A DNA stretch of 64,000 nt from an uncultured Flavobacteriaceae bacterium (GTDB lineage: Bacteria; Bacteroidota; Bacteroidia; Flavobacteriales; Flavobacteriaceae), in contig CALSUF010000004.1 of NCBI GenBank assembly GCA_943789465.1, positions 245,377 to 309,376 on the forward strand. The letters run 5' to 3'. Shown piece after piece: positions 1 to 7,893 of this stretch. The notes beneath the pieces are model-generated. The model had not been told where the DNA came from. It made no database searches and worked only from the letters and a program-made list of their open reading frames with translations. Position 1 is the first letter of the stretch. The number at the start of each line of letters is the position of its first letter. Position numbers and translations under genes: made by a program.

Positions 1-672
1 GTCCCAAAAATATACCCTTTCAATCCAAATTATATAACCGATTACAAGGGGTATGCTCTTGGAATGAGTGCCGAAGAAATCGATCGACTGCATGCCTATA
101 GAGCCAAAAATAAATGGGTAAACACAAGCAAAGAATTTCAACATGTAACCAAAGTGTCGGATCCACTTCTTAAACGAATCGCGCCTTATTTTAAATTTCC
201 AGATTGGGTATCGAAACCCTCTCAAAAATTGACATCAAACCCAATTAATTTGACGAAATCGTTTTTACAAAAAATCGATTTAAACAAGGCTACTGCTAGT
301 CAGCTTCAAAAAGTATACGGAATAGGCGCTTTTTATTCGAAACGTATTATAAGATACAGAGATTCTTTTGAAGGTGGTTTTATTTCTGATATACAATTAC
401 AAGGAATTAGTGGGTTGACTTCAGAGGTTATAGATAACATTCTTAAGCGATTCACAGTCAAATCCCCTAGGCAGGTTAACAAAACAAGTTTAAATTCGGC
501 CACAATAGAGCAATTAGTGAGCATAGAGTTTATCGATTATGAATTGGCATATGAGATCATAGAATTGCGAATGTTAAGGGATGGTTATAGTACTCTTGAT
601 GAATTAACAAAAGTTAAAGAATTTCCTAAGGAAAAATTAGAAATTATTAAATTATATTTGTCACTCAACTAA
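1..672 (+). CDS. Helix-hairpin-helix (ComEA-like) protein, 5' end cut by window
   Basis: The reading frame is open from the first base of the window, so the true start lies upstream; the internal ATG at 64 is not the start. The visible 223 residues begin with a conserved-looking PFNPNYITDYKGY segment. They then show at least two helix-hairpin-helix units of the ComEA type: DLNKATASQLQKVYGIG near window residue 112 and SLNSATIEQLVSIEFI near residue 163. Such motifs bind DNA non-specifically in ComEA proteins; the role here is unknown. It ends 7 bp before the acyl-CoA dehydrogenase gene, suggesting co-transcription. The domain is clear; the cellular function is not. Confidence 0.8.
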   Translation, partial: VPKIYPFNPNYITDYKGYALGMSAEEIDRLHAYRAKNKWVNTSKEFQHVTKVSDPLLKRIAPYFKFPDWVSKPSQKLTSNPINLTKSFLQKIDLNKATASQLQKVYGIGAFYSKRIIRYRDSFEGGFISDIQLQGISGLTSEVIDNILKRFTVKSPRQVNKTSLNSATIEQLVSIEFIDYELAYEIIELRMLRDGYSTLDELTKVKEFPKEKLEIIKLYLSLN

Positions 673-679
673 ATTAGAC

Positions 680-1819
680 ATGGATTTTAATTATTCAGAA
701 GAGCAGAATTTGATTGCCAATGCTGCCAAAGAATTTGCAGAGCAATACATTAGACCACACATTATGGAGTGGGATGAATCTCAGCATTTCCCTGCAGACG
801 TGCTTCACAAAGCAGGTGAGATGGGTTTTATGGGAGTTTTTATCCCTGAAGAATACGGAGGTTCTGGATTTGGGTACCACGAATACATTGCCATAATTGA
901 AGAAATATCTAAAGTAGATCCCTCTATAGGACTGTCTATCGCCGCTCACAATTCGCTTTGTACGGGTCACATATACTATTTTGGTAATGAAACACAAAAA
1001 CAAAAATGGCTTCCAAAATTAGCCACAGGAGAGTGGATCGGTGCTTGGGGATTGACAGAACATAACACGGGGAGTGATGCTGGAGGTATGAACACAACTG
1101 CTGTCAAAGATGGCGATCATTATATTCTGAATGGTTCTAAAAATTTTATAACACATGGTCGTAGCGGAAATATTGCTGTTGTGATTGCCCGAACTGGCGA
1201 AAAAGGAGACTCTCATGGAATGTCTGCTTTTGTAATTGAAAAAGGAACGCCAGGGTTTTCATCTGGTAAAAAAGAAGATAAATTAGGAATGCGTGCAAGT
1301 GAAACAGCCGAATTAATATTTGATAATTGTCGCATACCCAAGGAAAATCTACTAGGCGAAGAAGGTGAAGGGTTTGTACAGTCGCTCAAAATATTAGATG
1401 GCGGACGAATTTCGATTGGAGCATTATCCCTAGGGATTTCTAAAGGAGCCTATGAAGCCTCTTTAAAATATGCTAAAGAACGTGTTCAGTTTGGAAAACC
1501 AATTTCAAGTTTTCAGGGAATATCTTTCAAGCTGTCGGACATGGCCACAGAAATAGAAGCTTCAGAATTGTTGTTACATAAATCAGCGTTTTTGAAAAAC
1601 AATGGAAAAAAAGTTACTACTCTAGGTGCCATGGCCAAAATGTATGCGAGTGAATCCTGTGTCAAAATAGCGAATGATGCTGTTCAAATTCATGGCGGCT
1701 ATGGGTATTCAAAAGATTATCCAGTTGAAAAATTCTACAGAGATTCTAAATTATGTACAATTGGAGAGGGCACTACCGAAATACAAAAGGTAGTCATCTC
1801 AAGAAATATTTTAAAATAA
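680..1819 (+). CDS. Acyl-CoA dehydrogenase (short/medium-chain type)
   Basis: FAD-dependent enzyme that oxidises acyl-CoA to trans-2-enoyl-CoA, passing electrons to ETF. The 379-residue length is standard. Visible family features are the all-alpha N-terminal domain, the flavin-contact segment WGLTEHNTGSDAGGM (about residues 114-128), the VQIHGGYGYSKDYPVE motif and IGEGTTEIQ near the C-terminus. The catalytic base is the Glu of that last motif, at residue 363, the position used by short- and medium-chain members. It follows the helix-hairpin-helix gene by 7 bp. Chain-length preference cannot be read from sequence; butyryl-CoA-like or branched-chain substrates are both possible. Confidence 0.93.
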   Translation: MDFNYSEEQNLIANAAKEFAEQYIRPHIMEWDESQHFPADVLHKAGEMGFMGVFIPEEYGGSGFGYHEYIAIIEEISKVDPSIGLSIAAHNSLCTGHIYYFGNETQKQKWLPKLATGEWIGAWGLTEHNTGSDAGGMNTTAVKDGDHYILNGSKNFITHGRSGNIAVVIARTGEKGDSHGMSAFVIEKGTPGFSSGKKEDKLGMRASETAELIFDNCRIPKENLLGEEGEGFVQSLKILDGGRISIGALSLGISKGAYEASLKYAKERVQFGKPISSFQGISFKLSDMATEIEASELLLHKSAFLKNNGKKVTTLGAMAKMYASESCVKIANDAVQIHGGYGYSKDYPVEKFYRDSKLCTIGEGTTEIQKVVISRNILK

Positions 1820-1822
1820 GTA

Positions 1823-1851
1823 TTGCAAAACAATAATTAAGTTTATATTTG
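1823..1851 (+). promoter_or_regulatory. Bacteroidota-type promoter of rpsU
   Basis: A -33 TTG at 1823-1825 is followed after 18 nt by TATATTTG at 1844-1851, an exact match to the Bacteroidota -7 consensus TAnnTTTG. Transcription should begin about 5-7 nt downstream, giving rpsU a leader of roughly 30 nt. Confidence 0.75.
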
Positions 1852-1871
1852 CACACGAAATCTAAAAGAGG

Positions 1872-1877
1872 GGAGGT
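1872..1877 (+). promoter_or_regulatory. Strong Shine-Dalgarno site of rpsU
   Basis: GGAGGT at 1872-1877 lies 8 nt before the rpsU ATG, a textbook Shine-Dalgarno spacing. The upstream regions of tuf, secE, nusG, rplK, rplA, rplJ, rplL, rpoB and rpoC are A-rich with nothing comparable. In Flavobacteriia, bS21 helps hide the 16S anti-Shine-Dalgarno, and an SD on rpsU allows bS21 autoregulation. Confidence 0.85.
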
Positions 1878-1885
1878 TAAAAACT

Positions 1886-2080
1886 ATGTTAATAATACCA
1901 ATAAAAGAAGGAGAAAATATAGACAGAGCGCTAAAACGTTTCAAACGAAAGTTTGACAAAACAGGAACAAAGCGATCTTTACAAACGCGTAAGCAGTTCA
2001 TAAAGCCCTCTGTAAAACGTAGAGCACAAATTCAAAAAGCGCAATACATCCAAGGACTAAGAGACGCTGAAAACTTATAA
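1886..2080 (+). CDS. rpsU: 30S ribosomal protein bS21
   Basis: Small-subunit ribosomal protein of 64 residues. The sequence MLIIPIKEGENIDRALKRF and the basic C-terminal half (KPSVKRRAQIQKAQYIQ) are typical of Bacteroidota bS21. In this phylum bS21, with bS18 and bS6, holds the 3' end of 16S rRNA so that the anti-Shine-Dalgarno is occluded, explaining SD-independent initiation. The gene has its own promoter, an unusually strong SD and its own terminator, so it forms a single-gene unit. Its translation is probably raised on ribosomes lacking bS21, an autoregulatory loop described in Flavobacterium. Confidence 0.95.
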   Translation: MLIIPIKEGENIDRALKRFKRKFDKTGTKRSLQTRKQFIKPSVKRRAQIQKAQYIQGLRDAENL

Positions 2081-2103
2081 GTTTTCAAAATCAATACCAA
2101 ACA

Positions 2104-2130
2104 AAGCACCTTATTTAAGGTGCTTTTTTG
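2104..2130 (+). terminator. Rho-independent terminator after rpsU
   Basis: Perfect 10-bp stem, AAGCACCTTA at 2104-2113 and TAAGGTGCTT at 2116-2125, a very short loop and a T run directly after. It lies 24 bp after the rpsU stop. Confidence 0.9.
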
Positions 2131-2173
2131 ATATTTAACGGTTTGTAAATTAGTACTCTAAGTGTTAAAAATT

Positions 2174-2203
2174 TTGGTTTACTCATTTTTTTTATTAAAT
2201 TTG
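2174..2203 (+). promoter_or_regulatory. Bacteroidota-type promoter of the small membrane protein gene
   Basis: TTG at 2174-2176, then 19 nt, then TAAATTTG at 2196-2203, matching TTG-N19-TAnnTTTG. The expected start point near 2208-2210 lies after the GTG at 2205, supporting ATG 2226 as the translation start of the following gene. Confidence 0.75.
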
Positions 2204-2225
2204 AGTGAACCAAAATCTATATATT

Positions 2226-2621
2226 ATGAACACAAAATCTTTTATCTTGTCAGGTATCGCCGGTACCGTTGTAAGTTTTTTACTAGGCTTCCTTTTTTAT
2301 GGTTTCCTTTTTACAGATCTTCATCCAGATGGATCGGAACCATGCATGTTATTCATTTTTCTAGGATGCTTGTTTTACGCCTTCGCATTTGCCCTAATAT
2401 ATAACCGTTGGGCAAATATTAGTACTTTTAATTCAGGTGCTAAGGCAGGGTTCTTAATAGGCCTTCTGTGGACGCTTAGCATGAATTTTTTCATGTATTC
2501 GTCTGGAACTAGCTTAGATTCAAATTTTTTATTACTAGTTGCAATTGATGCGGTATCTGCTGCCATTATGGGAGGAGTGATTGGATTTGTTATAGCCAAG
2601 ACAAAACCTAAAACTCTTTAA
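2226..2621 (+). CDS. Small four-helix membrane protein of unknown function
   Basis: Not recognised. The 131-residue protein is almost entirely hydrophobic, with about four predicted membrane helices: residues 6-28, 40-62, 75-95 and 102-125. A short polar stretch near residue 30 (LHPDGSEPC) follows the first helix. I chose ATG 2226 over an in-frame GTG at 2205 because the promoter motif ends at 2203, which would put the GTG upstream of or at the transcript start. It is monocistronic: own promoter, hairpin after the stop, and the next gene starts 89 bp on. A small inner-membrane protein is the safest call. Confidence 0.7.
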   Translation: MNTKSFILSGIAGTVVSFLLGFLFYGFLFTDLHPDGSEPCMLFIFLGCLFYAFAFALIYNRWANISTFNSGAKAGFLIGLLWTLSMNFFMYSSGTSLDSNFLLLVAIDAVSAAIMGGVIGFVIAKTKPKTL

Positions 2622-2635
2622 ATCCATCAAAAATT

Positions 2636-2667
2636 CCCGTTAGAAACCTTGTGTTTTTAACGGGTTT
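2636..2667 (+). terminator. Probable terminator after the small membrane protein gene
   Basis: CCCGTTA at 2636-2642 pairs with TAACGGG at 2658-2664 across a 15-nt loop, followed by a short T run. The large loop makes it weaker than the others in this window. Confidence 0.5.
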
Positions 2668-2710
2668 ATCAGAATATTTTACTATATTGTTGTAGTTAAT
2701 ACTATGAGCA

Positions 2711-3598
2711 ATGCACATCCAAAAATTTATCGATTATTTATTGCTAGAGAAAAAATATTCTCAAAATACAGTTGTAGCATACAAAAACGATATTGAAGCA
2801 TTCCAATTGTTTTTAACTCAAGAATTTTCTGATTCCAATATTTCAAAAGCAAATTATTCCCAAATACGAACTTGGGTTGTCCAGTTAGTAGATTCTAAAA
2901 TCTCTAACCGAACTATCAATCGGAAGGTTTCCTCCTTAAATAGTTATTTTAAATTTTTATTAAAAACAACATCCATTGAATTGAACCCTTTAGTAAAACA
3001 CAAAGCACTTAAGGTGAGTAAAAAGATACAAATACCCTTTTCTGAAACAGAAGTCAATTCTGTATTGAACAACATTGATACGAACACCTTTGAAGGATTG
3101 CGAGACAAACTCATTGTGGAACTGTTTTATTCAACAGGAATTCGTCGTATAGAATTAGTGCAACTTCAACTCAAAGATATTGATCTATCCCAAGGATTGA
3201 TAAAGGTATTAGGCAAGCAAAATAAAGAACGGTTTATACCGTTACTTCCTACAGTGATGGATACGATAGAAGCTTATCTCTCAAAACGTTTAAAACTAGT
3301 AACCATAACTAACCCTTCTGTTTTATTTCTAACCAAAAAAGGAACAAAAGTCTATGAGATGTTAGTTTACAGGGTTATTACAAGTTATTTTGATAACATA
3401 TCAACCAAAGTGAAAAAAAGTCCACATATTTTGAGACACTCTTTTGCAACACATTTATTAAATAATGGTGCTGATTTAAATGCTGTAAAGGATCTATTAG
3501 GCCATTCGAGTTTGGCAGCAACTCAGGTTTATACCCATAATAATGTTTCAGAACTAAAAAAAGTATATGAAAAATCACATCCTAGAAATTTATCCTAG
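2711..3598 (+). CDS. xerC: Xer-type tyrosine recombinase
   Basis: Site-specific recombinase of 295 residues, the normal XerC/XerD size. It has an N-terminal SAM-like core-binding domain (about residues 1-85) and a C-terminal catalytic domain. All catalytic positions are visible: Arg in STGIRRIELVQL, Lys in the beta hairpin KVLGKQNKERF, His-x-x-Arg in HILRHSFATH, His in LLGHSSLAATQ and the nucleophile Tyr274 in QVYTH. Family members resolve chromosome dimers at dif with FtsK. It has no transposon or integron context and sits in a backbone beside hpf, so a housekeeping role is likely. XerC and XerD cannot be told apart with confidence here. Confidence 0.9.
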   Translation: MHIQKFIDYLLLEKKYSQNTVVAYKNDIEAFQLFLTQEFSDSNISKANYSQIRTWVVQLVDSKISNRTINRKVSSLNSYFKFLLKTTSIELNPLVKHKALKVSKKIQIPFSETEVNSVLNNIDTNTFEGLRDKLIVELFYSTGIRRIELVQLQLKDIDLSQGLIKVLGKQNKERFIPLLPTVMDTIEAYLSKRLKLVTITNPSVLFLTKKGTKVYEMLVYRVITSYFDNISTKVKKSPHILRHSFATHLLNNGADLNAVKDLLGHSSLAATQVYTHNNVSELKKVYEKSHPRNLS

Positions 3599-3626
3599 GA
3601 CAATTATTAAACCAAAAAAATAAATT

Positions 3627-3929
3627 ATGAAAGTACACACTCAGTCTATAAATTTTAATGCCGACCAAAAATTAATTAACTTTATTCAGAAACGAATGGA
3701 TAAATTAGACTTGTTTTTTGATAAGATTATAAAATCAAATGTTTATTTGAAGGTAGAGAATACTTCAGAAAAAGAAAATAAAATATTTGAAGTTCAACTC
3801 TCTATTCCAGGTGATGTTATCGTTATTAAGAAGGTTTCTAAAACTTTTGAAGAGGGATTAGATGCAGCTGTACATTCATTAGAAAGACAGTTAAAAAAGC
3901 GAAAAGAAAAATTACGTCAATTTTCATGA
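3627..3929 (+). CDS. hpf: Short HPF/RaiA-family ribosome hibernation factor
   Basis: This 100-residue protein belongs to the HPF/RaiA (YfiA) family, which binds the 30S decoding region in slow growth and promotes inactive ribosomes. It is the short form, with only the beta-alpha-beta-beta-beta-alpha domain and no long-HPF C-terminal dimerisation domain. Family-like features are the opening MKVHTQSINFNADQKL and the very basic C-terminal helix (ERQLKKRKEKLRQFS). It starts 28 bp after the recombinase and is followed by the tRNA/tuf promoter, so it probably shares the recombinase transcript. Whether it acts as HPF or RaiA cannot be decided. Confidence 0.9.
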   Translation: MKVHTQSINFNADQKLINFIQKRMDKLDLFFDKIIKSNVYLKVENTSEKENKIFEVQLSIPGDVIVIKKVSKTFEEGLDAAVHSLERQLKKRKEKLRQFS

Positions 3930-3950
3930 TAAAATTTTACAAAAAATGTT

Positions 3951-3979
3951 TTGAAACAAGAAAAATATATATACATTTG
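3951..3979 (+). promoter_or_regulatory. Bacteroidota-type promoter of the tRNA-tuf operon
   Basis: TTG at 3951-3953, an 18-nt gap, and TACATTTG at 3972-3979, a consensus Bacteroidota promoter. It lies about 50 nt before the first tRNA and probably drives the tRNA cluster and possibly tuf. Confidence 0.8.
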
Positions 3980-4031
3980 CAGTCCGTTAGAAATAGCGGG
4001 CTTTTTTAGTGCCTAATCGTACTGAAGAAAA

Positions 4032-4105
4032 GCCGATGTAGCTCAGCTGGCTAGAGCAGCTGATTTGTAATCAGCAGGTCGTGGGTTCGAGTCCCTCCAT
4101 CGGCT
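4032..4105 (+). tRNA. tRNA-Thr (anticodon TGT)
   Basis: Complete 74-nt cloverleaf. The acceptor arms GCCGATG and CATCGGC pair fully, the anticodon loop is TTTGTAA (anticodon TGT, reading ACA), and the T loop TTCGAGT is present. No CCA is encoded. First of a four-tRNA cluster ahead of tuf. Confidence 0.97.
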
Positions 4106-4142
4106 CAAGTTCTTTAAAAGAGTGAAATATTATTTAAATTGA

Positions 4143-4224
<82 letters not shown>

Positions 4225-4252
4225 CATTTAAATGAATGGATTAAATTAAATT

Positions 4253-4325
4253 GCGAGAGTAGCTCAGTTGGTAGAGCGTCAGCCTTCCAAGCTGAATGTC
4301 GCCGGTTCGAACCCGGTCTCTCGCT
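4253..4325 (+). tRNA. tRNA-Gly (anticodon TCC)
   Basis: 73-nt cloverleaf with acceptor GCGAGAG/CTCTCGC, anticodon loop CTTCCAA (TCC, reading GGA) and T loop TTCGAAC. Confidence 0.97.
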
Positions 4326-4336
4326 CTATTTTTTTG

Positions 4337-4408
4337 GCCGGTGTAGCTCAGGGGTAGAGCGTTTCCTTGGTAAGGAAGAGGCCACGGGTTCAATTCCCGT
4401 CATTGGCT
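4337..4408 (+). tRNA. tRNA-Thr (anticodon GGT)
   Basis: 72-nt cloverleaf with anticodon loop TTGGTAA (GGT, reading ACC). The acceptor GCCGGTG/CATTGGC contains two G-T wobble pairs. It is the second threonine tRNA of the cluster and lies 74 bp before tuf. Confidence 0.96.
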
Positions 4409-4482
4409 CTTTTTTTGATCAAATAAATTGAATACAAGTAAGATTACTAAATATTAATATAACTAAGAATAAATTTTAAAAC

Positions 4483-5670
4483 ATGGCAAAGGCAACTTTC
4501 GATCGTTCAAAACCACACTTAAACATTGGTACTATTGGACACGTAGATCACGGTAAAACAACTTTAACTGCTGCTATTACTAAAGTATTAGCTGATGCAG
4601 GTTATTCTGAAGCAAGATCATTTGATCAAATTGATAACGCTCCAGAAGAAAAAGAAAGAGGTATAACAATTAATACTTCTCACGTAGAATATGCAACTAA
4701 CAATCGTCATTACGCTCACGTTGACTGTCCAGGTCACGCGGATTACGTAAAGAACATGGTTACAGGTGCAGCACAAATGGATGGTGCAATCTTAGTAGTA
4801 GCTGCTACAGATGGTCCAATGCCACAAACACGTGAGCACATCCTTTTAGGACGCCAAGTTGGTATCCCTAGAATGGTTGTATTTTTAAATAAAGTTGACA
4901 TGGTTGACGATGAAGAGCTTTTAGAGCTTGTTGACATGGAAGTAAGAGATTTATTAAACTTTTACGATTATGACGGTGATAATGGACCAGTTGTATCTGG
5001 ATCTGCACTTGGTGCTCTTAACGGAGAGAAAAAGTGGGTTGACACTGTATTAGAGCTTATGGAAGCTGTAGATGCATGGATTGAATTACCAGTTCGTGAC
5101 GTTGAAAAAGACTTCTTAATGCCAATCGAAGATGTATTCTCAATTACAGGTCGTGGTACAGTTGCTACAGGTCGTATTGAAACTGGTATCGCAAACACTG
5201 GAGATCCTGTTGAGATCATTGGTATGGGTGCTGAAAAATTAAACTCTACGATTACAGGAATCGAAATGTTCCGTCAAATATTAGATAGAGGTGAAGCTGG
5301 AGATAATGCAGGTATCCTATTAAGAGGTATTGAAAAGTCTCAAATTTCTAGAGGTATGGTAATTACTAAGCCTGGCTCAGTAACACCACACGCTAAATTT
5401 AAAGCTGAGGTTTATATCCTTAAAAAAGAAGAAGGTGGACGTCACACTCCATTCCATACTAACTACCGTCCACAGTTTTATGTGCGTACAACAGATGTTA
5501 CAGGAAATATTGCTTTACCATCAGGAGTAGAAATGGTAATGCCAGGAGATAACTTGACTATCGAGGTTGATTTGATTCAACCTATTGCAATGCATGTTGG
5601 ACTTCGTTTCGCGATTCGTGAAGGTGGTAGAACTGTAGGTGCAGGTCAGGTGACTGAGATTTTAGACTAA
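4483..5670 (+). CDS. tuf: Elongation factor Tu
   Basis: GTPase that delivers aminoacyl-tRNA to the ribosomal A site. At 395 residues it is full length, with P-loop GHVDHGKT (19-26), switch [10 protein letters not shown], base-recognition NKVDMVD and the two beta-barrel domains ending in [15 protein letters not shown]. It sits after four tRNA genes and before tRNA-Trp and secE, the arrangement usual in many bacteria, so tRNA processing from a common transcript is likely. No Shine-Dalgarno site precedes it; the region before the ATG is A/T-rich, as for most genes here. It is the only tuf copy in the window. Confidence 0.99.
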   Translation: MAKATFDRSKPHLNIGTIGHVDHGKTTLTAAITKVLADAGYSEARSFDQIDNAPEEKERGITINTSHVEYATNNRHYAHVDCPGHADYVKNMVTGAAQMDGAILVVAATDGPMPQTREHILLGRQVGIPRMVVFLNKVDMVDDEELLELVDMEVRDLLNFYDYDGDNGPVVSGSALGALNGEKKWVDTVLELMEAVDAWIELPVRDVEKDFLMPIEDVFSITGRGTVATGRIETGIANTGDPVEIIGMGAEKLNSTITGIEMFRQILDRGEAGDNAGILLRGIEKSQISRGMVITKPGSVTPHAKFKAEVYILKKEEGGRHTPFHTNYRPQFYVRTTDVTGNIALPSGVEMVMPGDNLTIEVDLIQPIAMHVGLRFAIREGGRTVGAGQVTEILD

Positions 5671-5692
5671 TATCATTAGATAAATACTTGTA

Positions 5693-5720
5693 AAGGTGTC
5701 TCGATTTATCGAGATACCTT
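5693..5720 (+). other. Stable intergenic hairpin between tuf and tRNA-Trp
   Basis: AAGGTGTCTCGAT (5693-5705) pairs almost perfectly with ATCGAGATACCTT (5708-5720), leaving a 2-nt centre that must open into a small loop. No T run follows, so it is not a standard intrinsic terminator. It could protect the tuf 3' end, be an RNase processing site before the tRNA, or attenuate readthrough. Confidence 0.6.
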
Positions 5721-5731
5721 AACTTGTATTT

Positions 5732-5804
5732 ACGGGTTTAGCTCAGTTGGTAGAGCACTGGTCTCCAAAACCAGGTGTCGTGAGTTCGAGTCTCTCAACC
5801 CGTG
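5732..5804 (+). tRNA. tRNA-Trp (anticodon CCA)
   Basis: 73-nt cloverleaf with acceptor ACGGGTT/AACCCGT, anticodon loop CTCCAAA (CCA) and discriminator G, as expected for tryptophan. It lies between tuf and secE. Confidence 0.97.
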
Positions 5805-5882
5805 CTAGGTAATTGGAAAAGTGTAATTACGTTTGTTAAATCAAACAGTAAGCGTACTCAAAATTAAATAAATAATAAGACA

Positions 5883-6077
5883 ATGGCAGGTATAGTAGAA
5901 TATGTAAAAGAATCATTTGGAGAACTAAAAAACAATGTAAGTTGGCCAACATGGGCTGAAGGACAAAGTCTAACAGTACTTGTGGCGGTTTTTTCAATTA
6001 TATTTTCTTTAGCTATATGGGGTGTGGACACAGTGTTCGCAGGTGTTATTGAACAATATTTTAACTGGATCAAATAA
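5883..6077 (+). CDS. secE: Preprotein translocase subunit SecE
   Basis: SecE clamps SecY in the Sec translocon. This is the short single-helix form (64 residues): an amphipathic cytoplasmic helix with the conserved VKESFGELKNNVSWPTW segment, then one membrane helix (about residues 32-56, LTVLVAVFSIIFSLAIWGVD). It precedes nusG by 8 bp, the near-universal secE-nusG pairing. No Shine-Dalgarno site is seen before its ATG. Confidence 0.96.
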   Translation: MAGIVEYVKESFGELKNNVSWPTWAEGQSLTVLVAVFSIIFSLAIWGVDTVFAGVIEQYFNWIK

Positions 6078-6085
6078 TACTACTT

Positions 6086-6658
6086 ATGGAAGAGACTAAA
6101 GTGGAAGAAACCAAAGTGGAAAAGAAGTGGTATGTTGTTCGTGCAGTAAGTGGTCAAGAAAACAAAATAAAAGCTTACATCGAAAATGAAATTTCTCGTT
6201 TAGGATTAGAAGATTTTGTAGATCAAGTATTAGTACCTACTGAAAAAGTGATCCAAATTAGAAAAGGAAAAAAAGTACAAAAAGAAAAAGTTTACTTTCC
6301 AGGTTACATAATGGTACAAGCAAATTTAAGTGGTGAAATTCCTCACATTATAAAATCTATTACTAATGTAATTGGATTTTTAGGTGAAACCAAAGGAGGA
6401 GAACCAGTACCATTACGTCAGTCAGAAGTTAACCGAATGTTAGGTAAAGTCGATGAGCTGTCGTTAGAAGCAGATCAAAACGTTGTCATTCCATTTGTTA
6501 AGGGTGAAACAGTTAAAGTTATTGATGGTCCATTTAATGGATTCGACGGTACAGTAGAAAATATAAATGAAGAAAAGCGTAAGCTTGAAGTTATGGTGAA
6601 AATTTTTGGAAGAAAAACACCACTAGAATTAAGTTACATGCAAGTTGATAAAATTTAA
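6086..6658 (+). CDS. nusG: Transcription termination/antitermination factor NusG
   Basis: NusG binds RNA polymerase and couples it to the ribosome or Rho. The 190-residue protein has an NGN domain beginning KKWYVVRAVSGQENKIKAYIE, the PGYIMV strand, and a C-terminal KOW domain (KGETVKVIDGPFNGFDGTVE). The first 13 residues are an acidic tail with a duplicated five-residue unit (EETKV twice) from an imperfect 15-bp DNA repeat, probably a harmless local expansion. An alternative start after this tail is not obvious, so ATG 6086 is kept. It lies between secE and rplK, as is usual. Confidence 0.97.
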   Translation: MEETKVEETKVEKKWYVVRAVSGQENKIKAYIENEISRLGLEDFVDQVLVPTEKVIQIRKGKKVQKEKVYFPGYIMVQANLSGEIPHIIKSITNVIGFLGETKGGEPVPLRQSEVNRMLGKVDELSLEADQNVVIPFVKGETVKVIDGPFNGFDGTVENINEEKRKLEVMVKIFGRKTPLELSYMQVDKI

Positions 6659-6679
6659 TAATTGTTACACAAATATTAA

Positions 6680-6717
6680 GATTCGGGTTTATAGCTTCCA
6701 ACTTATAATAACGAATC
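6680..6717 (+). promoter_or_regulatory. Hairpin in the rplK leader, possible uL1 autoregulatory site
   Basis: GATTCG (6680-6685) pairs with CGAATC (6712-6717). Inside it, TTATA (6689-6693) pairs with TATAA (6704-6708), leaving an internal loop between two stems. It sits 16 nt before rplK. A two-stem element with an internal loop is the general architecture of mRNA sites bound by ribosomal protein uL1 in rplK-rplA operons. The assignment is inference; only the base pairing is seen. Confidence 0.35.
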
Positions 6718-6733
6718 ACACTAAAATTAAAAA

Positions 6734-7174
6734 ATGGCAAAAGAATTAGGTAAAGTAGTCAAACTACAAGTAAGGGGAGGTGCAGCGAACCCGTCGCCAC
6801 CGGTCGGACCCGCTTTAGGTGCTGCTGGAGTTAATATCATGGAGTTCTGTAAGCAATTTAATGCAAGAACTCAAGATAAGCCTGGTAAAGTTTTACCAGT
6901 GGTTATTTCTGTTTACAAAGACAAATCATTTGACTTTGTAATCAAAACACCTCCAGCTGCAGTACAATTATTAGAAGCGGCCAAAGTAAAAAAAGGTTCT
7001 GGCGAACCAAATAGAAAAAAAGTAGCAAAAGTGACTTGGGATCAAGTAAAAACAATTGCTGAAGACAAAATGGTAGATTTAAATGCATTTACTGTTGGTT
7101 CTGCTATGAAAATGGTAGCTGGAACAGCCAGATCAATGGGTATAACTGTTAAAGGTGGTGAAGCACCCAATTAA
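6734..7174 (+). CDS. rplK: 50S ribosomal protein uL11
   Basis: Component of the GTPase-associated centre that binds 23S rRNA helices 43-44. The 146-residue protein has the usual N-terminal segment ([19 protein letters not shown]), with its proline-rich factor-interacting loop, and the C-terminal rRNA-binding domain ending in [12 protein letters not shown]. It is followed 15 bp later by rplA, the classic L11-L1 pair. Its leader contains a hairpin that may be the uL1 control site. Confidence 0.98.
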   Translation: MAKELGKVVKLQVRGGAANPSPPVGPALGAAGVNIMEFCKQFNARTQDKPGKVLPVVISVYKDKSFDFVIKTPPAAVQLLEAAKVKKGSGEPNRKKVAKVTWDQVKTIAEDKMVDLNAFTVGSAMKMVAGTARSMGITVKGGEAPN

Positions 7175-7189
7175 TCAAAATTATTTGAA

Positions 7190-7882
7190 ATGGCAAGATT
7201 AACAAAAAAGCAAAAGGAAGCAGTTGCTAAAATTGATAAGAGTAAAATCTACAGTCTTCAAGAGGCTTCAGTTTTAGTAAAAGATATTACAAACACAAAG
7301 TTTGATGCATCTGTTGATTTAGCAATTCGTTTAGGAGTAGATCCACGAAAAGCTAATCAAATGGTAAGAGGAATTGTATCTCTTCCGCATGGAACTGGTA
7401 AAGATATGAAGGTACTAGCATTAGTAACTCCTGATAAAGCTCAGGAAGCTAAAGATGCTGGTGCAGATTATGTTGGTTTAGAAGAATACCTTGAAAAAAT
7501 CAAAGGTGGTTGGACAGACGTTGACGTAATCATTACGATGCCAAGTGTTATGGGTAAATTAGGACCATTAGGTCGTGTATTAGGTCCACGTGGCTTAATG
7601 CCAAACCCAAAGACAGGAACTGTAACAATGGATGTTGCTAAAGCAGTAACAGAAGTTAAAGCAGGAAAAATAGATTTCAAAGTTGATAAAACTGGGATTG
7701 TACATGCAGCTATAGGAAAAACATCTTTTTCTGCCGACAAAATCCAAGACAATGCTCAAGAGCTATTATCAACGATTATGAAGTTAAAACCAACATCAGC
7801 AAAAGGCGTTTATGTAAAAAGCATTTTTATGTCAAGTACAATGAGCCCTAGTATTGCTGTGGATTCAAAAGTTAGTAGTTAA
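7190..7882 (+). CDS. rplA: 50S ribosomal protein uL1
   Basis: Forms the mobile L1 stalk at the ribosomal E site and, in many bacteria, represses its own operon by binding the rplK leader. The 230-residue length is normal. Family signatures include [15 protein letters not shown], the [26 protein letters not shown] stretch in domain II and [19 protein letters not shown]. It is co-directional with rplK (15 bp upstream) and rplJ (11 bp downstream). Confidence 0.98.
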   Translation: MARLTKKQKEAVAKIDKSKIYSLQEASVLVKDITNTKFDASVDLAIRLGVDPRKANQMVRGIVSLPHGTGKDMKVLALVTPDKAQEAKDAGADYVGLEEYLEKIKGGWTDVDVIITMPSVMGKLGPLGRVLGPRGLMPNPKTGTVTMDVAKAVTEVKAGKIDFKVDKTGIVHAAIGKTSFSADKIQDNAQELLSTIMKLKPTSAKGVYVKSIFMSSTMSPSIAVDSKVSS

Positions 7883-7893
7883 ACAATTTTATT

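Noticed and set aside
2205..2225. GTG start adding seven residues to the small membrane protein
   Set aside because: It is 2 nt after the -7 box, at or before the expected transcription start.
2162..2404. 80-codon plus-strand ORF overlapping the small membrane protein gene
   Set aside because: Out-of-frame shadow, and its start lies upstream of the promoter that drives the real gene.
2711..3598. Xer-type recombinase as a sign of a mobile element
   Set aside because: No inverted repeats, cargo genes, attachment sites or composition change nearby, and both flanks are housekeeping genes.
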